Source: Verrucomicrobiales bacterium
GTDB lineage: Bacteria; Verrucomicrobiota; Verrucomicrobiia; Limisphaerales; CAIMTB01
Length of the DNA: 64,000 nucleotides
Assembly: GCA_016795425.1 (NCBI GenBank)
Contig: JAEUHG010000005.1
Span: 41,772-105,771, forward strand
Reading direction: 5' to 3'
A model generated the notes under the pieces. That model did no database searches and had not been told where the DNA came from. It saw nothing but the letters and a program-made list of their open reading frames with translations. Below, in pieces: positions 18,111-27,043 of this stretch. The translations under genes and the position numbers were made by a program. Each line of letters starts with the position of its first letter. Position 1 is the first letter of the stretch.

Positions 18111-19626
18111 GCTGCCCTCCCCACAACCTCGCTTCCTTGAGTTGGCTGATGAGCAGGGTCGTTCGGCGTGGAAAATAGTCGTTGAGCAACCGTTGAACCT
18201 CAGGGCGCCAGTGATCGTCGCGAGTATAGAGCTCGTAAGGACCTGTCTTGTACGAGTGCGTGTCCCGGCGGTAATCGCCCCAACGCGCCGATTCGGCCAC
18301 CACCGCGGACTCAATGGCCGTCGCGAGTTGACGGTAACGGGCTGCCGCACGTCCCGGCGTCAGGACGCCGTCGCCGGTGAGATGCTTCCGCGCGCGTTCG
18401 GCGAAGAGTCGCCGGAATTCCGCGTTCTTTCGCAGCTTGCTGAACAGCCCGGGCGGACTCTCGTCCGCGTCTTGGGACAGCGAACTGTCGGTCGGATTCT
18501 CCAGGGTTCGTTCCCCATCCCAGACGAAGAAGACGAACGGGCCGGCGGGTTGGCGTCGGCGCGCCGCGTACCAGTTCGAGGAACCGTCCCAATCGCCGTT
18601 GGCACCATAAGTGTTGAGCAGCATGTAGTCGGCAAAGGCGGTCAGATCAACGCGTTCCGCCACTTGGGAGTAGGGCTCCGTCTTTTCCAGGTCCGCATTG
18701 GCGAGGCGCATCAGTTCTTTCCAGGCGATGTCGTCGCCTTCCAGGACGTTGGAGCCATTGCGCACGTCGTAATGACCGGGCTTGCCACCCATGCGCGAGG
18801 CGACGAAAGGAGCGGAGGGGCGTTCGACGATGTTATAGAGGCCCCAGTAGAGACCGCGAAGGAACAGGTGGACGAACCGGCCTCGCGCCGCCGGATGGCC
18901 CATGGCGGCATGGGTGTCCCGCATCCATTGGTCGCGCAAAAAGTCCCCACGCCGCCGCTCTGCCGCGTCCCAGTGCAGCCAAGTGTTGTTGCAGCCCGCG
19001 CGCAGGATGAGTTCGTCGAATTCCCGGGGTTCATCCTTCCCGAAGAGCGGAAACTCGAATTTCCCGGCGCCGTATCGCTTGCGGAAGATGAGCCGGAACG
19101 AGTGCTTTGGGCTCTCCTCGGGACGGCGGTTCCACCCTCCCTGAATTCGCACCCCGACGGGACAACGGATGAGGGCTGTGCCGTCTTCGCCCACCCATTC
19201 CATGATGCCCGCCCGCTCCCAGGCTGAGCCGGTCTCCAGGGGATGGGAGTAAATGCCGCGGTCTGGACCAAAAAGGTCCGACACCTCGAGATCCATCCGA
19301 AGGCTTGGCAAGGAGCGTAGGCCCGCTGTGAAGGCCTCACGATAGGCCGGATTGCCGGTGATCTCGGGGTCCACCTCGTAATCCGCAGGAACCGGGCGGC
19401 CTTCGCGGACCCCCCAGTTGACCGGAAAGCCGACTGGAGCGGTGCTCTGGCCAATCACTTGGTCGAGGTTGAAAGGTGGGCGTAGCGCCGATGCCTCTGC
19501 TGCGGAAAGGCTGAGGCCTGGGCCGGCCATCGACAGCGCGAGCCACACCAGCACGGTCAGGTGTTTGTATGGCGAGGCGGACAACCAAGTCGGCATGACT
19601 TTGATCTTGAAACAGGGCGCTCCCAA
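18091..19626 (-). CDS. Secreted CotH-family protein kinase
   Basis: CotH proteins are atypical kinases that phosphorylate secreted or surface proteins. After an N-terminal export signal (about residues 20-42) the 511-residue protein runs through the CotH fold. It has a KHSFRLIFRKRYG segment with the likely ATP-binding Lys, a LYWGLYNIVERP block, the catalytic-loop-like NGDWDGSSNW, and VWDGE with the metal-binding Asp. Many verrucomicrobial and planctomycetal CotH proteins carry long lamin-tail or sugar-binding regions before the kinase; here the kinase begins almost directly after the signal. The start may also be ATG 19596. A transposable element lies 32 bp upstream, so the native promoter may have been lost. 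Confidence 0.82.
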   Translation of the reverse strand: MGAPCFKIKVMPTWLSASPYKHLTVLVWLALSMAGPGLSLSAAEASALRPPFNLDQVIGQSTAPVGFPVNWGVREGRPVPADYEVDPEITGNPAYREAFTAGLRSLPSLRMDLEVSDLFGPDRGIYSHPLETGSAWERAGIMEWVGEDGTALIRCPVGVRIQGGWNRRPEESPKHSFRLIFRKRYGAGKFEFPLFGKDEPREFDELILRAGCNNTWLHWDAAERRRGDFLRDQWMRDTHAAMGHPAARGRFVHLFLRGLYWGLYNIVERPSAPFVASRMGGKPGHYDVRNGSNVLEGDDIAWKELMRLANADLEKTEPYSQVAERVDLTAFADYMLLNTYGANGDWDGSSNWYAARRRQPAGPFVFFVWDGERTLENPTDSSLSQDADESPPGLFSKLRKNAEFRRLFAERARKHLTGDGVLTPGRAAARYRQLATAIESAVVAESARWGDYRRDTHSYKTGPYELYTRDDHWRPEVQRLLNDYFPRRTTLLISQLKEARLWGGQQPSHSE

Positions 19627-19658
19627 GGTCGATCCCCCACGCTGGCACTCCTTCCCGT

Positions 19659-19687
19659 CAATGGGGTCACATCTATATTTTTGATAT
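19659..19687 (+). repeat. Left terminal inverted repeat of the transposase element
   Basis: Starts with CAATGGGGTCACATCTATAT and continues for nine more bases. Its reverse complement matches 20754-20782 at 27 of 29 positions. The stop codon and last codons of the transposase (19673-19687) are encoded inside it. Confidence 0.8.
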
Positions 19688-20725
19688 TTCTTTCACCACC
19701 CGACGGACGAACGTCGCGCAATCGGAGTCGTGCAAGATACGTGCTTGGATTCGTTTCACTCCCTGTGCTGCCGCTTGATATCGCAGTGTTGGAATCCGGT
19801 GGTAGACTTCCGACAAACCATATCCGGCGTGCCGCACGGCCAGGTAAAGAACCGCGTCTCGTGTCCAGTCTCCGTGTCGCTCGATTGCTTGCTCCCATCT
19901 CATCCCGCACTGCTTTTCCGCCAGGTTCACCAGCCGTTCCCACGGGATCCTCGTGGCACGCGCCAACGCGCGGGCTTCGGTTTGCTCGTCAGGATTAGCG
20001 CGAGCCTTTGCGAGTAGATCTTGGGCGTAGTCGAGATCTCCCAACACGAGGCCTCCGATTATTCCCGCCCACGGATCCTCCAGTTTTCCGTGACGGATCG
20101 GCGCCTCGGTGTACGCCCGCACGGCTGCCGTCCATTCTTTTCGGTTACGACCACCGTTTGCCCGTTGTACCCATCCGGTTTCCATCCACTTAGGCGCGGG
20201 TTGTAGACCTCCGTAAACTCGCCAAGAGCTCCATGCGTACGAGTCCAAAGTGTTCAGCCGTCGCGCAATAAGTTCCGTTCCAGGATCAGGAACTTCGGCG
20301 ACTCTAGCCCTGCGTTGATCCTCCTTGGACAGCCCAAGACCGGAAATGCGAACTGGATTGAGATGCAGGTAACGGGCCACCTCGGGCACTTTGGCGGAAT
20401 CCTGAATGTGGATCGCCTTGAAACGACCCTGGAATAGGTGGCCACAGGTTTGGTGGGCCCAGTTGAATCGCATCGCATAGGTCAGCTGTAACCATTGGAT
20501 TGTCCGACTTAGGTTGGATTGAAGTGGCCTGATCAGCAGATGGTAATGATTGTCCATGAGGACGAACGCGTGCACTTCAATGCGAAAGCGCTTCGGCAGT
20601 TCGGCGAGGCGCCCCAGAAAAGCACGGCGGTCATCGTCGTTGATGAAGATGGCATCCCGCCGATTACCGCGGTTCACCACGTGAAACCAGCCGCCGGGGA
20701 CCTCAATGCGCAAGGGCCGAGCCAT
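19673..20725 (-). CDS. REP-associated tyrosine transposase (Y1/HUH family)
   Basis: A 350-residue single-strand transposase of the RAYT type. The N-terminal MARPLRIEVPGGWFHVVNRG block, the HUH motif in DNHYHLLIRP and the catalytic Tyr in ARYLHLNPVR are all present and intact. The C-terminal third resembles a DnaA-C-type helix-turn-helix (YLAVRHAGYGLSEV region). The start at 20725 matches the family N-terminus; a start at 20752 is also open. The last codons lie within the left inverted repeat. The intact catalytic residues suggest it may still be active. Confidence 0.9.
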   Translation of the reverse strand: MARPLRIEVPGGWFHVVNRGNRRDAIFINDDDRRAFLGRLAELPKRFRIEVHAFVLMDNHYHLLIRPLQSNLSRTIQWLQLTYAMRFNWAHQTCGHLFQGRFKAIHIQDSAKVPEVARYLHLNPVRISGLGLSKEDQRRARVAEVPDPGTELIARRLNTLDSYAWSSWRVYGGLQPAPKWMETGWVQRANGGRNRKEWTAAVRAYTEAPIRHGKLEDPWAGIIGGLVLGDLDYAQDLLAKARANPDEQTEARALARATRIPWERLVNLAEKQCGMRWEQAIERHGDWTRDAVLYLAVRHAGYGLSEVYHRIPTLRYQAAAQGVKRIQARILHDSDCATFVRRVVKEISKI

Positions 20726-21363
20726 GCGGTGAGAGTGAGGAAATGCCACCAATATATCAAAACTTTAGATGTGACCCCATTGTTCCGATTTGGATAGTCG
20801 CTGAGTTGTTCGCCGATTCGGGCAACTCCTTGCGGCACGAGTTGTCCAATCCCATTGAGCACTTCATTCGTGGAATGCTTCCGCACGTCGCGCCTCTGGA
20901 CGCCGAATGCATCGAAGGCGGATTCAGTGCGTCCGGCCTTCACGAAGTAGACGTCAAACACCCAGTTGAGCTGCAGGATTTGACGGCGGCCCCGGGTCGG
21001 TTCCTTGCGCAAACGAAAGTCTTCGCGTTGCACTCTGCCGCCACCACGGCAGGGGCAGTACCTGGAAGGATCGTAGGTGACGCCTAGGAATCCAAGATCG
21101 CCGGACGGCTCCGGATATCCCTGGTGCGATCTTGGTCGGACCACGAGAAAGTCTGCTTCAGCCAATTCGTAATCTTCGAAAGTGGTTTCCGCCAAACTAC
21201 ATGCCTGCCATGCGGTGAACCTCGCCTCCAACAATGGCCAGAATGGATGGGAGTCCTCAACCAGGAGAGTTTGCGCTCCAAGTTCGACGACAAGGCCGAG
21301 GTCGGCCAATGCTGAGCGCTTGGCCTGATCAACGAACAGGGTCACTCGGTGCGTAATCCTCAT
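20674..21363 (-). CDS. Hypothetical protein, 3' end replaced by the transposase element
   Basis: The native-looking part runs from ATG 21363 to about 20783 (about 193 residues). It has a cysteine-containing YDPSRYCPCRGGG segment and an LQLNWVFDVYFVKAG block that looks like a conserved domain core. I recall similar blocks in uncharacterised bacterial proteins, but cannot name a family with confidence. The frame then runs through the right inverted repeat and stops at 20674 inside the transposase gene, so the last 37 or so residues are element-encoded. I infer that the true C-terminus was removed by insertion, and no remnant is visible beyond the left end. It may be non-functional. Confidence 0.55.
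   Translation of the reverse strand: MRITHRVTLFVDQAKRSALADLGLVVELGAQTLLVEDSHPFWPLLEARFTAWQACSLAETTFEDYELAEADFLVVRPRSHQGYPEPSGDLGFLGVTYDPSRYCPCRGGGRVQREDFRLRKEPTRGRRQILQLNWVFDVYFVKAGRTESAFDAFGVQRRDVRKHSTNEVLNGIGQLVPQGVARIGEQLSDYPNRNNGVTSKVLIYWWHFLTLTAWLGPCALRSPAAGFTW
20754..20782 (-). repeat. Right terminal inverted repeat of the transposase element
   Basis: The inner 16 bases, AGATGTGACCCCATTG, are identical to the left end in inverted orientation; two mismatches fall in the A/T-rich middle. It lies upstream of the transposase start (20725) and may contain part of its promoter. Confidence 0.8.
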
Positions 21364-21472
21364 TCAAGTCTGGGCTCTGCATGGACCCTTGGACTTCCTC
21401 GGTGGAGCGACCTCTCCGAGGGCGTCTCATTCTGGAATCGGCGCGCTCGGCGCGTCCCCCCGCAGTCCCGAA

Positions 21473-22783
21473 CTAAACCTCGTCCAACGGCCGCGTTGCA
21501 TCACCAAATTTGCCAGGGCGGATGCCCATCTTGTCCATGATGGACAGATACAGGCGGCACATCTGGCGATCGGGCTTGTCCTTATAGTCGAGCACTCGGC
21601 CGCCTTGGACTTTGCCGCCGCCGCCGCCAACCATGACCACGGGGAGTTGGTTGGCGTCGTGGTTGCCGGTTAGCATGCTCGACAGGAAGACGATCATGGA
21701 ATTGTCGAGAGCGCTGCGGCCGCCTTCATCAATGGCGTCCAAGCGCCGGGCGATGTAGGCGAGTTGCTCGACAAAGAACTGGTTCACCTTCAGCCAATCG
21801 GCGGTGTCGGAATGGCTGAGCAGGTGGTGAATCATGTAATCGACGCCGAGATGCGGGAAGCGCAGGGAACTGTGGTCGTTGTTGAGCTTCAGGGTGCAGA
21901 GCCGAGTCGTGTCGGTCTGGAACGCCAGCACGAGGATGTCGCACATCAGTCGCATGTGCTCGGCGATGTTCTGCGGGATGCCGTCGGCGGGACGCGGACG
22001 ATCAGGCTGAGTGAGGGTAGGCCGCCATCCCTGAAGCTCGCCTTTGTTGCCGGCTTGTTCGAGTCGGCGTTCCACGTCGCGCACGGACTCGAGATACTCG
22101 TCGAGCTTCTGCTGGTCGTTGGCGCTGACGTTGCGGCGGAGGTCGTTGGCTTCGGAAAGGACGGCGTCGAGGACGGATTTGTCACCTTTGCGCACCTCGT
22201 CCTTGAAGAGGCGATCAAAGGCGAGGGCGGGATAGATTTCGAGGGGTGTGGGAGTGGTGGGAGAGCTCCACGAGATGTGGGAGCTGTAGAGCATCGAGTA
22301 GTTCTTGTGGACGGAGGGGTTCGATTTTTCGCAGCCAAGGACCAGGCTGGGGACCTTGGTGGAGGCGCCGTAGCGTTGGGCGAGGAACTGGTCGATGCTG
22401 GTACCCGAGCGAATCTCACCGCCGGAGGCGAGGGGGGCTCCGGAAAGCAGGTTGCCGGTCTGCGAGCTGTGGATGTTCCCTTTGAGAGCCTCCTCGTTGT
22501 AGAGCCCGCGAATGAAGAGCAGGTCCTTCTTGAAATCGGTCAGCGGTTCGAGCACGCGGCCGAGCTCCATCTGTTCGCCCTCGCCCCTGGCCCACCATTC
22601 CTTGCTGTGAAATCCGTTGCCGGCGAAGAGCACGGCCAGTCGGACGGGCGCTTCGCTGGCGGCTTGGGTCGTCACGACGGTGTCGCCCCAGACGCGCACC
22701 GATTCGAGCCAGGGCAAGGCCATGGAGACGCCGAGTCCGCGGAGCAGGGTCCGGCGGGAGAAGTTGTGCTGGGGGAGGTTCAT
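21473..22783 (-). CDS. DUF1552 domain-containing Tat-exported protein
   Basis: A 436-residue DUF1552 protein, common in Planctomycetes and Verrucomicrobia and distantly like sulfatase/DUF1501 proteins. The N-terminus has a twin-arginine signal (SRRTLLRGLGVSMALPWLES, about residues 9-28), so it is exported folded. Family blocks include LFAGNGFHSKEWW, LSGAPLASGG, SSLRFPHLGVDYMIHHLLSH and the late MLTGNHDANQLPVVMVGGGGG. The function of the family is not known. The start at 22783 places the Tat motif correctly; an upstream frame to 22846 overlaps the preceding gene. It follows the DUF1592 cytochrome gene by 4 bp, the standard pairing for these two families, which suggests one envelope redox or degradation unit. 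Confidence 0.9.
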   Translation of the reverse strand: MNLPQHNFSRRTLLRGLGVSMALPWLESVRVWGDTVVTTQAASEAPVRLAVLFAGNGFHSKEWWARGEGEQMELGRVLEPLTDFKKDLLFIRGLYNEEALKGNIHSSQTGNLLSGAPLASGGEIRSGTSIDQFLAQRYGASTKVPSLVLGCEKSNPSVHKNYSMLYSSHISWSSPTTPTPLEIYPALAFDRLFKDEVRKGDKSVLDAVLSEANDLRRNVSANDQQKLDEYLESVRDVERRLEQAGNKGELQGWRPTLTQPDRPRPADGIPQNIAEHMRLMCDILVLAFQTDTTRLCTLKLNNDHSSLRFPHLGVDYMIHHLLSHSDTADWLKVNQFFVEQLAYIARRLDAIDEGGRSALDNSMIVFLSSMLTGNHDANQLPVVMVGGGGGKVQGGRVLDYKDKPDRQMCRLYLSIMDKMGIRPGKFGDATRPLDEV

Positions 22784-22787
22784 GGAC

Positions 22788-25700
22788 TCAATGATCGACG
22801 GGATGATCTTTGGCGCGAATCTCGCGGAATTGTCGACTCCGCACAATGGTCTCCACGGCGTCGGCGATCCCGGATCCCGGGGTCTCGAGTCGGGTGCGCA
22901 ATTCCTCGAGCAACGGGTTATCGGTGAGAATCACGGCACGACCGAGGGCGTAGCCGAGAAGTTTGCGGGAGAATTGGCGGATGAAGGCTTCCCGGCGTTT
23001 GATCAGCAGGTACTGGCGCAGGCCATCGATCCCTTCAAATTCGGCGCCATCGGCGGTCTTGGCCTTGGTGGCGATGGGCCTATCCGCCAAGTCACGGTTC
23101 CGGTGGCGTCCGATGGCATCAAAGGCCTCAAGAGCGAATCCGTAGGGATCAATGCGCACGTGGCAGCCGGCGCAGCGCGGGTCCTGACTATGGCGCTCGA
23201 CGAGTTGGCGCACGGTCTGACCTTCGGTGGCGGCTTCATCTTCGGGCAGGCGTGGTACGTCCTTGGGCGGCCGGGGCAGGCGCTCGCCGAGCAGCACTTC
23301 GCTGACCCAGTTTCCGCGCAGGATGGGGCTGGTGCGGGAGGCGCCGGATTGCTTGGCGAGGGTGGCGGCGAGTCCGAGAATTCCGCCGCGACTCAGTTTT
23401 CGGGCGCCTTCGATGCGGTGCCAGGCGTTGGTGTCGGCATCGGACCAATTCGTGATGCCGTAGTATTCCGCCAGGGCTCGATTGACGTGGAGAAAGTCCG
23501 AGTCCAGGAGATCGGAGACCGGCCGGTTGTGTTGGAAGAAGTCCGTGAAGAACAGGATCGCCTCCTCGTAGATTGGGCCGCGCATGGCGAGGAACTGGGG
23601 GAAGTGGCGTTCGCTCTTTTCGTCGAGCGCATCGAAGTCGCGGATATGGAGCCATTGGCAGCCGAACTCGATGGCGAGGCGGCGGATTCTTGGGTCCTGG
23701 AGCAGTCGTCGGGATTCTGACGCAAGCGTGTCGGGCTCGTGGAGGCGTCCGGCGGCGGCGAGGGAAAGGAGGCGTTGGTCCGGGGCGGATGACCACAGGA
23801 AGTAGCTGAGGCGGGTGGCCAACTCCCAATCGGAGACGGGGGCGGTACTGGTTCCCGGGGGAGTTTCCTCGGCGCGATAGAGGAAGGCAGGAGAAACCAG
23901 GATTCGGGCCAGGGTCGTGCGGAAGGCTTCCTCGTGAGGCAATTCCTGGTCACGCAGGTTCTGGTAGAGTGCCCGAAGGTCGGCGGATTCGGCGGACTTG
24001 AGAGGGCGGCGGTAGGCTCGGCCCGCGAAGGCGAGCAGCGCGTCCAATTGGCGGGGTTCGGCTTCGACCAACTGCTGTTTGAACGCGGCGGCACGTTGAC
24101 GAATGGGTTCGCGGAGAGGCTCGAACACCTTCGGATCGGCGTCCTGAGTCGCGTATTCCATCAACTGCGCATAGGCATCCACCAAGGTCAGCGCGTCCTG
24201 ACTCACGAAGCGCAACTGCATCCAGAGGCGATCCAATGCAGCGGATTCGGCGTCGTCGAGAATGAGGCGGCGCAGCGGTTCGTCTTCTCGATGATACAAG
24301 GTAAGGGTCACCACTTCATCGACAGGAACGATGCGGGTGTAACAGAGGGCGGCGGGGAAGGTCTGGCGAAAAGCCTGGAAGTCCGCCTCCAGTCGGAGTC
24401 GGCCAGCGGATCCTTCGGCCGCGAGGAAGGGAAGGCTCGGGTCGGGCGAGCGGACACTTGGCGCCGGTTTCTGCGGATCAATGACCATGGCCTGGATCTG
24501 CGCGGTGCCTTCGGGACCGGCAGTCGCGTGAAGGCCGACGGTGGCCACAAAGTCGCGGTCCTCGGCGAGATCAGCAGGGATACGGCATTCCACGACCGTT
24601 GGGGCTTGGAGCACGAGGTGATGCGGATCCACTACGGATCCGTCCGGGCTCCGGCCAAAGAGCGCGGGATTTAGGCCGGGAAGAGTCGATGCCTCTGCGT
24701 TGGGTACCAATGACTCGTCATCGGGGCGAGACTGCAAAGCACGGAGCAAGGGGCCATTGGCGGAGAGCAGTTGGCGACGCAGCCGAACGTCGGCGCTGGG
24801 TTGATCGGTTGATGAGGACGGCGACTGACTCAGCAGCGTTACGAGGGCGGCGGCCAATTCAGTGCGCTTCGGGCCATCGGCGTTCGCTTGCCACTGGGCG
24901 AGCAGTGAACCTGGTGGGACCCCGGGATCCGGCCGGCCGATTTCTGTGATGGGTTCCGAGTAGAAGTGCCAGACGCCGTCGTGGCCCAGGCTGTCCGCGT
25001 GAGGGTTCGCTTGGGTGACCCGAGGGGAGACGTCTTTGGCGAGGTTCCAGATGGCGGATTCGGGATTCCCGGCGTCGGCGACGGCGGCGATCTCCAACTC
25101 GATCGCGGTGAGATCGCAGGCGTGGTTACCATCGCGCGGGCCAACGAGAACGGAAAGAAGGTCGCCCGGGAGCACGCGCAGGTCGTCGATGACCCGTGCC
25201 GGCGCAGGTTTGGATCCCTGAACGGTTCCGGCGTCGAGCCGGCGTCGCGTCGGCCCGCGACGGAGCTCGATCGCCCAGGTGACGCCGTTGCCGCATTCGG
25301 GATGAGCGTGGGTGAAGATTGCTTTCACGCGAACGGTTCTGGCGACCGGGCTCAGCCAGCCGACGGCGACATTCCGGTCGGGCGCGGGATGGATGGCGAC
25401 CCCATGCGCCGGGAGGTTTCCTGGAATGCGAACGGCGGCGTCGGACGCATTGGCGGCGAGGTTCGGTGTTTCGGGGCGTCCCCAACCGGTTACGAAGTCA
25501 TGCCCGCCGACATTCTGGAGACGATTGGTGAAGAGCCCTGTGATTTGGACTGCGGCTTGGGGACCGACGCCGAGATAATCCAACCAAGCGCCGAGCAGGT
25601 TGGGGTCGAGGCCGCGTTGCTGAGCGATCACGGCGCGATCCTCGACGGGTCGAGAGGTCGAGCCTGAGGCGTTAAAGGACTGTTCAATGTCGTGGACCGC

Positions 25701-27017
25701 CGCCAGGTACTGCGGGACTGTGGCCACGAGATTCGAACGATGACGGGTTAGGGCAGCGGCCACTCTTCGCACATCGCGCAGGGGAAGGTCAGGTTGGCCT
25801 GGGGCGGAGAGGCGAGGGTTTCGCCAGGTCACGACGTCTCCGGCGCTGCCATCGCCAGCGTTAGCGACGGTGAGGCGAAGCGTGACGGTGCCGTCGACGG
25901 GCGCGTTGGTGAGGCGAACGCGGATTTCCTGTTGGGAGACCAAAGGGTCCACGGGTTCCATCCACGCTTTGGGTCCCCCCACTTTGCCGATGTGCCCGAC
26001 GCTGCGGAAGGCCCACAACGCCTGTTGCCATTCCGCGATCGGTTCGGCGATTCGGGGCGCCTCTGGGGAGGGGCTGCGAAGTTGGGCGCGGGCGGCGTCC
26101 AGGGTAATCGATTGTCGATCCTCGTTCAGGACATGGAACAGGGTTCGAAGGTATTTCGGGCTGAGTCCGGCATTTTGGGCGGCGGCCTCGATGCGGTCGG
26201 GGGCGGAGTTGGGTGCCGTCTGGAGTCCGATCAACGCGGTGAAATAGCGATCGAGAGGCAGGCGACCGCCCTCGTTGGTGTCCCAGGTGAGGCCTTGAAG
26301 TTGGACCCGCGTGGCGCCGCGGGCGTCGGTGTGGCGTCGGTAGAGAGCACGAATTTGGCCGACGATCTCATCGGTCCAATCACGGCGCGATGTGCTTTCG
26401 TCGAAGCGGAAGCCGTCGGGTAGGAGGACGGCGTGATTGGCGAGGTCCCGGGCGGCGTCGAGGTATTTGACCAAGAGGGAAGGCGACATGACCAGGGCCT
26501 GGCCGGTGTTCATGAAACCTTCGCCGGCGGCGCCGTCGACGGGAAATTCCCGGGCGGGGTCGAGGGAGGGCACCTCGGTGAGATCGCGCAGAGTGTAGGT
26601 GTATTCGGCGTTGGAGAGGCGGCGGAGGATGACGGGGCCGGGGTCACCGGCACGGTCCTTGGCCAGGTCGGAGAGTAATTGCGCGACCCATTGCGAGAGG
26701 CGATCCCGTTGTTCGGCGGATGGTTGGTGATGATCGGGCGGGGGCATCGCGCCCTGGGAGAGTTGGTCCGCCACTGATTGCCAGACTTCGGGTTCACGGC
26801 GGACATCGGTCTGGGATTGAAAGCGTTCGAGGTCGAGGTCGCCCTTGTGCTTCTCGGTCGAATGGCAGTCCAGGCAGTGTTGTTGGAGGATCGGGAGGAT
26901 GTCGCGGGAGTAGTCTTCGGCTGGGGAGGAAAGGGTGAGGCCCAATAGGAGGAGACCTAAGGGACGCAAGCGACCTAGGGGACCAAAGCGATGGGGGAAC
27001 GGGACTTGGATGCCCAT
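22788..27017 (-). CDS. Planctomycete-type cytochrome c / DUF1587-1595-1592-1588-1585 protein
   Basis: An exported 1409-residue multidomain protein. After a signal peptide (about residues 14-33) comes a PSCyt1-type haem domain with CLDCH (Cys48, Cys51, His52), then DUF1587 (RRLSNAEYTYTLRDLT, near 131). A long beta-rich region of about 700 residues without a named family follows. After it come DUF1595 (FAGRAYRRPL), DUF1592 (ILVSPAFLYRAEE), DUF1588 with a second haem motif CAGCH (Cys1282, Cys1285, His1286) and DUF1585 at the C-terminus. Two haems imply periplasmic electron transfer; the substrate is unknown. Typical members are about 750-1000 residues, so the central region is an unusually large insertion. 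It is paired with the DUF1552 gene downstream. Confidence 0.9.
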   Translation of the reverse strand: MGIQVPFPHRFGPLGRLRPLGLLLLGLTLSSPAEDYSRDILPILQQHCLDCHSTEKHKGDLDLERFQSQTDVRREPEVWQSVADQLSQGAMPPPDHHQPSAEQRDRLSQWVAQLLSDLAKDRAGDPGPVILRRLSNAEYTYTLRDLTEVPSLDPAREFPVDGAAGEGFMNTGQALVMSPSLLVKYLDAARDLANHAVLLPDGFRFDESTSRRDWTDEIVGQIRALYRRHTDARGATRVQLQGLTWDTNEGGRLPLDRYFTALIGLQTAPNSAPDRIEAAAQNAGLSPKYLRTLFHVLNEDRQSITLDAARAQLRSPSPEAPRIAEPIAEWQQALWAFRSVGHIGKVGGPKAWMEPVDPLVSQQEIRVRLTNAPVDGTVTLRLTVANAGDGSAGDVVTWRNPRLSAPGQPDLPLRDVRRVAAALTRHRSNLVATVPQYLAAVHDIEQSFNASGSTSRPVEDRAVIAQQRGLDPNLLGAWLDYLGVGPQAAVQITGLFTNRLQNVGGHDFVTGWGRPETPNLAANASDAAVRIPGNLPAHGVAIHPAPDRNVAVGWLSPVARTVRVKAIFTHAHPECGNGVTWAIELRRGPTRRRLDAGTVQGSKPAPARVIDDLRVLPGDLLSVLVGPRDGNHACDLTAIELEIAAVADAGNPESAIWNLAKDVSPRVTQANPHADSLGHDGVWHFYSEPITEIGRPDPGVPPGSLLAQWQANADGPKRTELAAALVTLLSQSPSSSTDQPSADVRLRRQLLSANGPLLRALQSRPDDESLVPNAEASTLPGLNPALFGRSPDGSVVDPHHLVLQAPTVVECRIPADLAEDRDFVATVGLHATAGPEGTAQIQAMVIDPQKPAPSVRSPDPSLPFLAAEGSAGRLRLEADFQAFRQTFPAALCYTRIVPVDEVVTLTLYHREDEPLRRLILDDAESAALDRLWMQLRFVSQDALTLVDAYAQLMEYATQDADPKVFEPLREPIRQRAAAFKQQLVEAEPRQLDALLAFAGRAYRRPLKSAESADLRALYQNLRDQELPHEEAFRTTLARILVSPAFLYRAEETPPGTSTAPVSDWELATRLSYFLWSSAPDQRLLSLAAAGRLHEPDTLASESRRLLQDPRIRRLAIEFGCQWLHIRDFDALDEKSERHFPQFLAMRGPIYEEAILFFTDFFQHNRPVSDLLDSDFLHVNRALAEYYGITNWSDADTNAWHRIEGARKLSRGGILGLAATLAKQSGASRTSPILRGNWVSEVLLGERLPRPPKDVPRLPEDEAATEGQTVRQLVERHSQDPRCAGCHVRIDPYGFALEAFDAIGRHRNRDLADRPIATKAKTADGAEFEGIDGLRQYLLIKRREAFIRQFSRKLLGYALGRAVILTDNPLLEELRTRLETPGSGIADAVETIVRSRQFREIRAKDHPVDH

Positions 27018-27043
27018 TTTTACACCGGTGCGAGGGGTGGGGT

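Larger units (their letters stand above)
19659..20782 (-). mobile_element. REP-associated transposase element bounded by 29-bp inverted repeats
   Basis: A 1124-bp unit consisting of one Y1 transposase gene and matching inverted termini at 19659-19687 and 20754-20782 (27 of 29 bases identical). No target duplication is visible outside the ends, which fits HUH/Y1 transposition. It sits between the CotH gene and a gene whose reading frame runs into the right end, so it probably inserted into or next to that gene. It carries no other cargo. Confidence 0.75.

Noticed and set aside
17716..19227. 503-codon plus-strand frame opposite the CotH gene
   Set aside because: The minus strand carries a clear CotH kinase; the plus frame has no signature.
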